DNA of 41,201 nt. Origin: Planctomycetota bacterium (GTDB taxonomy: Bacteria; Planctomycetota; Planctomycetia; Pirellulales; Pirellulaceae). The position numbers were made by a program, and so were the translations under genes. Positions 7,988-15,385 of this stretch are shown in pieces (the first letter of the stretch is position 1; each line of letters starts with the position of its first letter). The notes under the pieces are model-generated. The model worked only from the letters and a program-made list of their open reading frames with translations. It had not been told where the DNA came from and did no database searches. The stretch is taken from the NCBI GenBank assembly GCA_963204915.1, contig CAUJHS010000047.1, positions 1 to 41,201 of the forward strand. Direction: 5' to 3'.

Positions 7988-8502
7988 ATCGCGCCATGCG
8001 GCGGCGACGCGCGCTCACCCTGCTGGAATTGATTGTCGCCAGCGTCTTACTGACGACGCTTGTGGCGTGCATCGGCGGAGTGTTGCGCGGCGCGCATGCG
8101 GCATGGCAGGCCCACGAAGAAGACATCGCGCGGATTCACGCCGCCCACGCGACCTTACGCCACATCGTGCGACGGACGCGGCAAGCTCAGGCGGTCACGG
8201 CGATTACCGCGTCGAACAACACCGCAGGATCGATCACGGTAACGATGTCCGACGGCTCCACTTCGATTTGGGCGCGAAATTCCGCTTCGAGCGAAGTGCA
8301 CTATGGGACGGGCGCGGCGAATCAACTTTTGGCCGAGCAGATTACCGAATTGACGTTCACTGGTTACCTTGCCGATGGAGTCACCCCAACCACCACGCCT
8401 GCCGACATTCGCGCGGTCCGGTGTCAGGCGCGCGTTGATTTGCCGTATGACACCGGCGGCGCGCGCAACGTTGTGTGTTGGGCGTGGTTGCGATCCTGGT
8501 AG
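7984..8502 (+). CDS. GspJ/PilW-like minor pseudopilin
   Basis: A protein of 172 residues that begins at an ATGA overlap with the gene before. The leader MNRAMRRRRA is strongly basic and has Ala at -1; the segment is LTLLELIVASVLLTTLVACIGGVL with Glu at +5. Residues 50-90 (IHAAHATLRHIVRRTRQAQAV) and the later strands (ITELTFTGYLADG, VRCQARVDLPY) fit the GspJ/PilW pattern, in which a long helix leads to a beta-rich domain. It would join the GspI- and GspK-like proteins in the tip complex. Translation is probably coupled to the upstream gene. Confidence 0.78.
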   Translation: MNRAMRRRRALTLLELIVASVLLTTLVACIGGVLRGAHAAWQAHEEDIARIHAAHATLRHIVRRTRQAQAVTAITASNNTAGSITVTMSDGSTSIWARNSASSEVHYGTGAANQLLAEQITELTFTGYLADGVTPTTTPADIRAVRCQARVDLPYDTGGARNVVCWAWLRSW

Positions 8503-8564
8503 CCTTAGGAGACGACTGACCTTCGATTCGCCGAATACCCATTTTTCCGCTGAACACAATCGCC

Positions 8565-8951
8565 ATGATCCGTAAGAGCGTACGCTTGACCGCACCTTCG
8601 CCGCGCCGCGGCGCCGCGCTGCTCGTGAGCATCTTTGTGATGTGCATGACAACGCTGATCGCGGTAGCGGTGCTTGAATCGGAGAGGACGCAATTAACCG
8701 CTCTGCGGCATACGATCAGCTACGAACGCGCGCTCTACCTGGCTGGCGCCGGCGTGCACCACGCGTTGGCCGAACTGGAAGTCGATACCGCTTGGCGAAC
8801 CGGCGTTCCCAGCACCGAGTTCCCGGTAGGCAGCGGCTCGACCTATTCCGCCACCGTAGTGGATGGCGTGGGAGGCGAAGTGATTATCACCGGCATAGGG
8901 GTTTCCGGCGGTGTGACGCGCAAGGTGCAAGTCACCGTGGAAGTCGACTGA
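8565..8951 (+). CDS. GspK/PilX-like minor pseudopilin (short)
   Basis: A protein of 128 residues that opens with MIRKSVRLTAPSPRRG and then AALLVSIFVMCMTTLIAVAVLE. Gly is at the presumed cleavage site, but the usual Glu at +5 is Val. Loss of Glu5 is a hallmark of GspK and PilX, which supports the call. The next stretch (ERTQLTALRHTISYERALYLAGAGVHHALAELE) matches the helix of PilX/GspK N-termini. Full GspK proteins are near 300 residues, so this one lacks the large inserted domain and is closer to PilX in size. It follows the GspI- and GspJ-like genes and precedes the PilM-PilN fusion. Confidence 0.78.
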   Translation: MIRKSVRLTAPSPRRGAALLVSIFVMCMTTLIAVAVLESERTQLTALRHTISYERALYLAGAGVHHALAELEVDTAWRTGVPSTEFPVGSGSTYSATVVDGVGGEVIITGIGVSGGVTRKVQVTVEVD

Positions 8952-8985
8952 ACGGCGCCAAGACCGCGCCATTAAGGGGTTCGCC

Positions 8986-10530
8986 ATGAATTCGAAACAA
9001 CGAAACCGCAGCAAAGGGCGATCGGCGGCGCGAACGACGGTCGCCTTGGAAATCTGCCGCAGTCGCGTACATTTGGCGGTCTTGGAACGCAACCCCGACG
9101 AGCCCGAAGCGCGTGTGCGCACGCGCACCATCGCCTGGCGTCAGAACGCGGCGTCGCTCAATAGCGAATTAGGCCGCAGCGAGTTATGCGACGCCTTGTC
9201 GCGCATGGCGGCGGAAGAAAAACTTCGCGGCGCTCCGGTCCAAGTGGCGTTGAGTCGCGACTTTTGCGTGACGCGCGTGGTCGCAGGCGCGGCCGGCAAT
9301 GTTCGCCAGGAGCTTCGTAAACTCGAACAGCGAGCAGCGCTTTATCTGGGCCTTGGCAGCGGTCGCAAGGCGACCTCGACGACGATTTCCGCCTTGGACG
9401 CCCGACACGAGCATGGCTTGCTCGCCGTTGCGAATCAAAAAGTGCTGGACGGGCTCTTCACGACTCTGGTGCAAGCTGGTTTACGACCGGCTCGCATAGA
9501 ACCATCGCTTCTGGCGATTTGCCGCGTGCTGGGGCATACGGGCGCCGATGCGGAAGCGCCGCAACTCATTATCAACCTGGCCGAGGGCGGGCTTGATTTG
9601 GGCATCTCGTATCGGGGACAGTTGTTGCTCGATTATCGGCCTGTGGCCAAGGACAACAATCAGGACGTGGCGGCGATTGTGACCCAACACTGGAGCCGCC
9701 TGGAGCGCTATTGCGCTCGGTACTGGGCGCAAACCAATCATCAAAAGAAGGGCGCGCGGCTGCTTCGCCTCCATTTGTTCGGTCCTGACGACGCCGTTCG
9801 CGCCGCCAAGCAGAGTTTTCCGCCCGAGGGCGAAATCAAGGTCGAGGCGTTTGACCCCGCGACGTTGGAAAGCTCTTGGCGTTACACGGGCGAAGGCCCC
9901 CGGCCGCAACAAACCGCCGCCTTGGGCGCTTGCCTTGCGGCGAGCGAATCTTCCCGTTCGTCGCTTGGCCCCAACCTGTTGGAGCGCATTCTGGCGGAGC
10001 AACATGAGAATCTGCTCCCCGTGGTCGCTCGTATTGGTTGGCCCGTCGCTGCGGTTGTGCTGTTGGGACTGATTCTGGGCGGATTGAACATCCAACAACA
10101 AAGATCCTGCGCGGAATTGGCGCGGCAGATTGAAGCGCTTGAGCCTGCCCGGTCTAAAGCATGGCAATTGGAAGTGACCTGCGTGCAGGCCCAAGAACAG
10201 ATTGACCATCTTCAGCGTATTCGGCAGGGAATCGCCAATCGACCGTGGGATTCGATTCTCCTGAACATCGCACAATGCCTTCCCGAGGGCGTGTGGCTGA
10301 ACCGGCTGAATGTGAAAGCCACCGAGAATCTCGGGATCGCGGGAATGTGCTACGACGACGAGCGGGCCTTTGAAGTGGTCCGTTGGTTGGAGAAAACCCC
10401 CCAGCTGCAAGATGTGCAAATTGAAGGGATGCAGCCCCAACGCCTTCCCAGCGGCCCGGCGACATCGTTTACCATCCATGCCGATTTTGCCCAGGCCGCA
10501 CCACCGACAGATTCCGCGCCAGCGATGTAA
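8986..10530 (+). CDS. PilM-PilN fusion (GspL-like assembly protein)
   Basis: A protein of 514 residues that joins two proteins usually separate in type IV pilus systems. Residues 1-340 resemble the actin-like PilM/GspL cytoplasmic domain (RTTVALEICRSRVHLAVLE at the start, INLAEGGLDLGISYRGQLLLDY in the middle). One membrane segment lies near residues 350-368 (WPVAAVVLLGLILGGLNI). The rest matches PilN: a coiled-coil ELARQIEALEPARSK region, a WDSILLNIAQCLPEGVWLNRL strand-helix motif and a small ferredoxin-like domain. This architecture is equivalent to GspL of type II secretion. It anchors GspE to the inner-membrane platform. The ATG at 8986 has AAGGGG upstream. Called from overall architecture; the sequence is diverged. 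Confidence 0.82.
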   Translation: MNSKQRNRSKGRSAARTTVALEICRSRVHLAVLERNPDEPEARVRTRTIAWRQNAASLNSELGRSELCDALSRMAAEEKLRGAPVQVALSRDFCVTRVVAGAAGNVRQELRKLEQRAALYLGLGSGRKATSTTISALDARHEHGLLAVANQKVLDGLFTTLVQAGLRPARIEPSLLAICRVLGHTGADAEAPQLIINLAEGGLDLGISYRGQLLLDYRPVAKDNNQDVAAIVTQHWSRLERYCARYWAQTNHQKKGARLLRLHLFGPDDAVRAAKQSFPPEGEIKVEAFDPATLESSWRYTGEGPRPQQTAALGACLAASESSRSSLGPNLLERILAEQHENLLPVVARIGWPVAAVVLLGLILGGLNIQQQRSCAELARQIEALEPARSKAWQLEVTCVQAQEQIDHLQRIRQGIANRPWDSILLNIAQCLPEGVWLNRLNVKATENLGIAGMCYDDERAFEVVRWLEKTPQLQDVQIEGMQPQRLPSGPATSFTIHADFAQAAPPTDSAPAM

Positions 10531-10550
10531 GCGTCGCCCTATGTGGAACA

Positions 10551-10578
10551 TTGACGTCAGTCACCATCAAATTATCCT
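10551..10578 (+). promoter_or_regulatory. Candidate internal promoter before the PilO-like gene
   Basis: TTGACG (10551-10556), a 16-base spacer and TATCCT (10573-10578) lie in the 140-base gap between the PilM-PilN fusion and the PilO-like gene. The next gene starts 92 bases downstream, after a 14-base palindrome at 10604. Confidence 0.42.
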
Positions 10579-10603
10579 GCTCCGAACGCGCTGAGCCCTA
10601 CTC

Positions 10604-10617
10604 ACGCGGCGCCGCGT
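10604..10617. promoter_or_regulatory. 14-bp perfect palindrome, possible operator
   Basis: ACGCGGC followed by GCCGCGT forms an uninterrupted 14-bp palindrome, 26 bases after the candidate -10 at 10573-10578. The place suits an operator near a transcription start, but it could equally form a small stem in the RNA. No regulator is identified. Confidence 0.3.
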
Positions 10618-10670
10618 TAATTCGCCCCCCCTAGGACCGGTGTTGCTGGTCTCATTGAAAGTACCGTCCG

Positions 10671-11297
10671 ATGCTCGAACACGCGATTCGTCGATGTTTC
10701 GCAAGCCCATGGCGCGGCTGGATCGTCATATTCCTATCTTTGGGGTTGGGGTTGGGCGTCGTTTGGCCCCTCGCCGATCATTACCTGCAGTCCAAGAGTC
10801 ACGCCGCGCAATTACGTCACGAGTTGACGGAAAGCCGCCTTGCGGCTTCCCGCGTGGCCCGCTTGGAGCAACAACGCCAAGCGCGCCAAACCAACCTGGA
10901 CAATTTAGCGGCGTCCTGCGTTCCGCCAGAACGGTTGTCGGAGTTCCGCAGCGAGATGTTTGACCTCGCGCGCGAAACCAGCTGCCAAATTCGGCGAATG
11001 AACGTCGGCGAGCCGCGGCGACGACCTTGGCGAACGGGCGACGACCCGCTGAAGACCGAACCAACCAGCACCCCCACGGAAGGACCCGGTTATCAACTTT
11101 GCTGGCATGGCGTGTCGATGGCGGTGTCGGGCAAACTTACCGATGTACGGAGTTTTCTCGGCGGTATGCTGACGTTGAACGCGCTGCTTCACATTCAACA
11201 GTTCACGTTGCAGCCGACTCCGGGCAACGAAACGGAGGCGCTCCTGGAACTGGAATGCACCGTGTTTGATCTCGCACAGGAGAAGGCCCTCCCTTAA
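10671..11297 (+). CDS. PilO/GspM-like assembly protein
   Basis: A bitopic inner-membrane protein of 208 residues. A short cytoplasmic N-terminus is followed by one membrane segment (WIVIFLSLGLGLGVVWPLA, about 17-35), a periplasmic coiled coil (about 38-85, HAAQLRHELTESRLAASRVARLEQQRQARQ) and a ferredoxin-like domain (GVSMAVSGKLTDVRSFLGGMLTLNALLHIQQFTLQP, about 143-180). The GxxxxVxxFL pattern before the C-terminal strand is typical of PilO/GspM. In the assembly platform it would pair with the PilN part of the preceding fusion. Sequence conservation in this family is low, so the call depends on topology and on its place between PilMN and the secretin. Confidence 0.78.
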   Translation: MLEHAIRRCFASPWRGWIVIFLSLGLGLGVVWPLADHYLQSKSHAAQLRHELTESRLAASRVARLEQQRQARQTNLDNLAASCVPPERLSEFRSEMFDLARETSCQIRRMNVGEPRRRPWRTGDDPLKTEPTSTPTEGPGYQLCWHGVSMAVSGKLTDVRSFLGGMLTLNALLHIQQFTLQPTPGNETEALLELECTVFDLAQEKALP

Positions 11298-11317
11298 GGA
11301 TCGCTCAAATTCGCGCC

Positions 11318-13318
11318 ATGGATGGTTTCAAGCACGCCCTCGCCACTTGCGGGCCACGAATTGGTTCGGCGTCCTCAGGACGTACCGGACCGGTGCGCCG
11401 TTGCGCGGCGTGGGCTTGTGCGCTGTGGCTCGTCTTGGCGACAACCGCCGGCGCGCAACTTCGCTTGCCCGATCCGACCGCGATCGAAGCCACCCTGGCG
11501 GCCAAATTGGCGCAGCGCGGCGACTTGACCCTGGACGACGCCGCCATGGCCGAGACGCTCATGCGCGTGAGCGAGATCTGGGGCGTGAACCTGGTTGTCG
11601 CCGCCCAGATTGAAGGCCGCGTGACGGGATCGTTCCGGAATGCTCCCCTCCATGAAATTCTCGACGCGGTATTGATCGCCAACGGTTACGGCTACCGCCC
11701 GGTAGGGCAAAGCCTGGTGGTGATGAAGTTGGCCGACCTGGGCGAGATGAACCCCATGTTCACCACCGCGGCTTTGCGCGCCCGCTACGGACCGCCCAGT
11801 GTGCTGGCCGAAAGTTTGCGATTGCTTTGCTCTCCCAAAGGCAAGGTGCAACCGCTCGACGCAGCCGGCGTGCTGCTGGTGTGCGATTTTCCCGACCGTG
11901 TGGACGCCATCCGCCGGTTGGTTGAGCAAATGGACGCAGTCGGGCCGACTGCGGCGAATGGCGGCCAAGCCCCTTCGTTTGAAGTGACTCACTTTGCGCC
12001 TCAGTTTGTTCCCGCGATGGCCATGAAAGACGCCGTGCAAGCGGTGCTTTCCCAAAACGGCAAAATCGCGGTCTTGCCGCTGGAGAATCAACTCGTCGTG
12101 GCCGACTTCGCCCCGCATTTGGCGCTGGCGGGCCGCGTCGTGCAAGAGCTTGACTTCCCCCGCCAACAAGTACGGATTACCGCGCTCATTTATGACTTGA
12201 GCGTGCAAGATATGGTCGAACTGGGCGTTAACTGGGGACACGCACTGAAATTCCGGCCCGACGCCGCAGGAGACCCGCAAACCGTGTTCTCGGGCGCTAC
12301 GGTGCTGCAAACCCTGCCTGCGCCCGACGCGACCAGCGGGGTGATGACGCTGATGAACTTGAGTCAGCACGTCGACTTGACTGCCGTCGTGCAGGCTCTG
12401 TCGCAAGCGCAAAACTCCCGGTTGTTGGCCAACCCCAACGTCACCGTGATCGAAAATGAACCCGCAGACATTTCGATCGTGACGGAAATTCCTTACCAGC
12501 AATTGACCGAAACGCAACAAGGCGGAAACATTGGCACCACCGCCTTTCGCGAAGCCGGCGTCAAGTTGGAAGTGGTGCCCACCATTGCCGCCGACGGCAC
12601 CATTCAAATGGTCGTGACGCCGAGTTTCAGCCGTCTGACGGGCTACACGCCCGGCGAACAACCTCAGCCGATCATTGATCGCCGGGAAGCGCGCACGACG
12701 GTCCGAGTCGCGAACGGCCAAACTTTGGTGATCGGCGGTTTGCGACAGCGGCAAGAAATCAACGACTACAACGGAATTCCCTTCCTCAAAGACTTGTGGG
12801 GCGTCGGCGCCTTGTTCCGCCATCGCTCCAATACGGTGCGCGAGAGCGAACTGGTGGTCTTTGTTCGTCCGGAAATCGTCTCTCCGTGCTACCCCGGCTT
12901 GCCGCGCGAGGAAATGGCGCGCGATGCGACCTACGGAATGCTAAGCAACATTCCGCCGGCAGTACCGCCGGATGCTTGTATTCCACGTTTGCCGGAAGTT
13001 TCGGCCGAAATGTCGGTAGCGCCGGCGCCGGGCGTATCGATTCCGATGGATTATCCACAAACCCTGCCCTTGCCGTCGGAAGATCCTCGGACGCTTGCGC
13101 CGCCATGGCGCGAAGGAATTCCTTCGCCGCCTCCGCCGCCCCAACCTTCGGCGCCGGGCGTCAATGAGGCGTTGCCGCCGGTTGCGCCGCCTGCCGGACC
13201 GGAGTTAACTCGGCCGGTTACGCCCTCAGCCGTTTCGCGGCCAACGGGTCCAACGTCCGGCAATCCGTCGAGCGCCCGCATGAGGCCCTCGTCGCGCCGG
13301 TCTCTGCTGAATCGGTAA
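11318..13318 (+). CDS. gspD: Type II secretion/type IV pilus secretin (GspD/PilQ)
   Basis: Outer-membrane secretin, 666 residues, forming the exit channel. A signal peptide lies at about 29-46 (WACALWLVLATTAGA), after a long basic N-terminus. An STN/N0-like domain spans about 65-130, N-domains about 140-270. The secretin core spans about 283-512, with VRITALIYDLS at its start, NPNVTVIENEPADI and the VPxxxxIPxLxxLF-type signature (GIPFLKDLWGVGALF). It ends at ELVVFVRPEIV. After the core is a proline-rich tail of about 150 residues (PPPPPQPSAP, then a basic serine-rich end) in place of a recognisable pilotin-binding S domain. The gene starts 20 bases after the PilO-like gene and is followed by a PilP/GspC-like lipoprotein gene. 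Confidence 0.95.
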   Translation: MDGFKHALATCGPRIGSASSGRTGPVRRCAAWACALWLVLATTAGAQLRLPDPTAIEATLAAKLAQRGDLTLDDAAMAETLMRVSEIWGVNLVVAAQIEGRVTGSFRNAPLHEILDAVLIANGYGYRPVGQSLVVMKLADLGEMNPMFTTAALRARYGPPSVLAESLRLLCSPKGKVQPLDAAGVLLVCDFPDRVDAIRRLVEQMDAVGPTAANGGQAPSFEVTHFAPQFVPAMAMKDAVQAVLSQNGKIAVLPLENQLVVADFAPHLALAGRVVQELDFPRQQVRITALIYDLSVQDMVELGVNWGHALKFRPDAAGDPQTVFSGATVLQTLPAPDATSGVMTLMNLSQHVDLTAVVQALSQAQNSRLLANPNVTVIENEPADISIVTEIPYQQLTETQQGGNIGTTAFREAGVKLEVVPTIAADGTIQMVVTPSFSRLTGYTPGEQPQPIIDRREARTTVRVANGQTLVIGGLRQRQEINDYNGIPFLKDLWGVGALFRHRSNTVRESELVVFVRPEIVSPCYPGLPREEMARDATYGMLSNIPPAVPPDACIPRLPEVSAEMSVAPAPGVSIPMDYPQTLPLPSEDPRTLAPPWREGIPSPPPPPQPSAPGVNEALPPVAPPAGPELTRPVTPSAVSRPTGPTSGNPSSARMRPSSRRSLLNR

Positions 13319-13424
13319 CGCGGTGCTCGGCCGGGGTGTTCGATCCGCAAGTCAACGGCGTGCGATTCATTGGGCCGCTTATCCAGCAATGGACCGGCGC
13401 CCCAGCGTGTCCTATGTTTGCGTG

Positions 13425-13895
13425 ATGATCCACTTTTGCACGGTTGGACAACTTGCGGCGCTGATGCTCGGCCTCTCGGTTGTAATGAGCGGGTGCGCGA
13501 AAGCGCCGAGTTCTCAGGCATCGGCCGAACAACCCGCGCTGGCGGAGAACGCCGCAGCCGTGATGACGCCTCCTGCGCCGATCGCACTGGCGACGCCGAC
13601 TGCGGTCGAAGCCCCGTTCGAACCGCCGTTTCCGGAACGACAAGAGCTATTCATTCCGCCCGATTTGTCGACATTGACGCAAATTCCCACACAGTTAGAA
13701 GGAACCGATCTGGTGGTTCGCGGCTTCGCGAACTTTGAAGGTCCGCGCGTCATCCTGGAGATCGACGGCAAAGTCCGCGTGCTCAAAGAAGGAGAAGAGT
13801 TTCGTGGAATCCAAGTTACGTCGATTACTCCTCCCATGATCAGTTTGCAGCGGGGCGGTCAACGCTGGACCGCTCGGCTCGCTCGGTCGCGATAA
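13425..13895 (+). CDS. PilP/GspC-like lipoprotein
   Basis: A protein of 156 residues from the ATG at 13425, which places a hydrophobic signal directly before the lipobox (VVMSGC, Cys24). Upstream in-frame starts (13323, 13389) would add a long basic extension. After the lipid-anchor site is a flexible Ala/Pro linker (25-80), then a compact beta domain (about 100-156: VVRGFANFEGPRVILEIDGKV, LKEGEEFRGIQVTSITPPMISLQ). This resembles the homology-region domain of PilP/GspC, which links the inner-membrane platform to the secretin. Its place immediately after the secretin supports this. It ends the cluster; hairpins begin 4 bases after its stop. Confidence 0.72.
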   Translation: MIHFCTVGQLAALMLGLSVVMSGCAKAPSSQASAEQPALAENAAAVMTPPAPIALATPTAVEAPFEPPFPERQELFIPPDLSTLTQIPTQLEGTDLVVRGFANFEGPRVILEIDGKVRVLKEGEEFRGIQVTSITPPMISLQRGGQRWTARLARSR

Positions 13896-13898
13896 CTC

Positions 13899-13915
13899 TC
13901 GCGGGTGAACCGCGA
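13899..13915 (+). terminator. Hairpin directly after the secretion cluster
   Basis: TCGCGG and CCGCGA form a perfect 6-bp stem with a 5-base loop (13905-13909), beginning 4 bases after the stop of the lipoprotein gene. No U-tract follows, so it may be an RNA 3' end stabiliser rather than a full intrinsic terminator. Confidence 0.35.
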
Positions 13916-13926
13916 ATAGCTCGCTT

Positions 13927-14002
13927 GACGACTCGTGGCTTGATTCCTGCGTGCGAATTTCGACGTGGAGCGCGCGGTGATGCGCGCTCTTGGCGAGTCG
14001 TC
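13927..14002 (+). other. Nested inverted repeats (structured RNA candidate)
   Basis: GACGACTCG (13927-13935) pairs perfectly with CGAGTCGTC (13994-14002). Inside lies a second perfect stem, GAGCGCGC (13968-13975) with GCGCGCTC (13982-13989) around a 6-base loop. Together they make a 76-base two-level structure just beyond the secretion cluster, in a region with no credible gene. It may be part of the 3' untranslated region, a terminator or a small RNA. Confidence 0.4.
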
Positions 14003-14097
14003 GCACGGTTCGCAGGGGCTGTCACGGCGGAAACCAAGCGAAAAAACGCAGTTTCTTCGGGGTTCTACCGTCCTGGCTCATAAATTGCCTTGCTCAT

Positions 14098-14121
14098 GGT
14101 GTGGCAGAATACAGCTACACC
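14098..14121 (+). other. 8-bp hairpin in the gene-free stretch
   Basis: GGTGTGGC (14098-14105) pairs with GCTACACC (14114-14121), with one G-U wobble, around the loop AGAATACA. A C-run follows, not a U-tract. It is one of five stems between 13896 and 14300; the rest of that 507-base stretch shows no coding signal on either strand. Confidence 0.3.
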
Positions 14122-14191
14122 CCCTAACCCGCCTAGAAGAACACTCGTCGGGCGAATCGAATTCTGCGGCGACGATTGTCCTTTGCAAAAT

Positions 14192-14299
14192 GTCGCGGCG
14201 GAAATGCGACTCGCGACCAGAGAGGCTCCTTGGTTCGGCCATCCAGCGGAGTGCTTTCCTCCACCTCCCGGAAAGCCTTCGAATCACGAACCGAGGAGC
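14192..14299 (+). ncRNA. Candidate structured leader upstream of the stress-protein gene
   Basis: Three stems are visible. GTCGCG (14192-14197) pairs with CGCGAC (14212-14217). A 14-bp stem pairs 14224-14237 with 14286-14299 through one G-U wobble. Enclosed in it, GCTTTCC (14253-14259) pairs with GGAAAGC (14270-14276). The inner loop (14260-14269) holds CACCTCCC. Its CTCCC (14265-14269) is complementary to the GGGAG ribosome-binding site (14390-14394) of the gene at 14403, so a switch acting on translation is conceivable. I recognise no known RNA family. The base pairing is seen directly; the regulatory role is inference. Confidence 0.38.
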
Positions 14300-14402
14300 C
14301 GATTTCCAAAAAAATGAACGATCTCCTTTGGGCGATCGTGATTGAGCGAATAAGGCGTCGCGGCCCAGGGCCAGCATCGCCGTTGCGTTGGGAGTTCTCG
14401 TC

Positions 14403-15323
14403 ATGAAAGTACTTATCGGAGTCGACGGTTCTGCAGGAGCGCACGCCGCAGTTGAACTTGCCGGCCGCCTGCTGTACCCCGGTACGAACCAAATCACGCT
14501 GTACTGCACGCCGCCCGAGATGACGGTAAGGTCGGGCGATCCTGCAGATCCGCGTACCCTTGAGCATATGCAAGAACTGCTCACCGAGGCGGTGTTTCGC
14601 GAAGCGCAACAAAAGCTGCCTCCGCCGTGGCGCAACCATGTACGCACACTTGTCGGCGTGCAACGACCGGGACCAGGGCTCCTTGCGGCCGCTGAGAACC
14701 TCCGCGCCGAGTTGATCGTCGTCGGCGCTCGTGGAAGCGGCTCGCCCGGGAAGTTCGGTGTGGGCAGCGTCGTGCGAAAAGTCGTCCACAATTCAACGGC
14801 GCCGGTGCTGATTGCGCGACCTTCGCCGCACGCGACGAGCCCAACGAATTTTCGTGTGCTCCTGGCCAGCGACGGCTCCGCCGCCAGCCGGTGTGCAGGA
14901 GAATTTTTGTCGCAACTCGCCTGGCCTCCGAAAACCGTGGGCGAAGTTATCTACGTGCTTGAACCGCAGCTCAGTGGACCAACGCCCGACTGGCTGGAGG
15001 AACAACTGGTCGAACGTGAAACGGACTCGCTTGGTTTGGGGCGTTTTCGTCCTGAATCGGAGAAGCCGGTGCGAAGCGAGCGCATGGCGGCGTGGTGCGG
15101 AGCATTGCCGGCGATTTTTCTTGAGCAAACGCCGATCTTGGCCGAGGGACGCCCCGCCGATGCGATCCTCCGGACCATTGAGCAGGATGGCATCGACCTG
15201 GTCGTGGTTGGCGCCCGCGGACTCCACGCGGTCGAACGGCTGTTGCTGGGAAGCACATCCGAGCAGTTGCTTACTCAGGCCCCTTGCTCCGTATTGATCA
15301 TGCCTCATGGCGAACAACCCTAG
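14403..15323 (+). CDS. Tandem-domain universal stress protein (UspA family)
   Basis: A protein of 306 residues with two Usp domains in one chain. The ATG at 14403 begins exactly at the first strand (MKVLIGVDGS) and has GGGAG 8 bases upstream. Each half ends with the ATP-binding signature G-x2-G-x9-G-S: GARGSGSPGKFGVGS near residues 109-123, and GARGLHAVERLLLGS near 273-287. Both are complete, so both halves should bind nucleotide. The second domain starts at about 148 (NFRVLLASDGS). Usp proteins act in the cytoplasm in starvation, hypoxia and dormancy responses. The next gene (phosphotransferase/P-loop fusion) is 62 bases on in the same direction and is probably co-expressed. Confidence 0.92.
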   Translation: MKVLIGVDGSAGAHAAVELAGRLLYPGTNQITLYCTPPEMTVRSGDPADPRTLEHMQELLTEAVFREAQQKLPPPWRNHVRTLVGVQRPGPGLLAAAENLRAELIVVGARGSGSPGKFGVGSVVRKVVHNSTAPVLIARPSPHATSPTNFRVLLASDGSAASRCAGEFLSQLAWPPKTVGEVIYVLEPQLSGPTPDWLEEQLVERETDSLGLGRFRPESEKPVRSERMAAWCGALPAIFLEQTPILAEGRPADAILRTIEQDGIDLVVVGARGLHAVERLLLGSTSEQLLTQAPCSVLIMPHGEQP

Positions 15324-15385
15324 TGCGATCGCCCAACCGGCGTTCGCCTTGACCAAAGGACCGGCCGGTGTGTTACAACGAGGCG

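Noticed and set aside
11375-12823. 482-codon open frame on the minus strand opposite the secretin
   Set aside because: His/Gln/Arg-rich product without any fold; a typical antisense frame of a GC-rich gene. The secretin on the plus strand has full family motifs.
14252-14262. GAGGAAAG on the minus strand, like the conserved box of RNase P RNA
   Set aside because: The next bases do not match the box (CAC rather than UCC), and the partner ACAGAAA box is not found at the needed distance.
14078-14791. Minus-strand frame of 237 codons spanning the structured region and the stress gene
   Set aside because: It overlaps the clear Usp gene for more than half its length and has no domain or good start.
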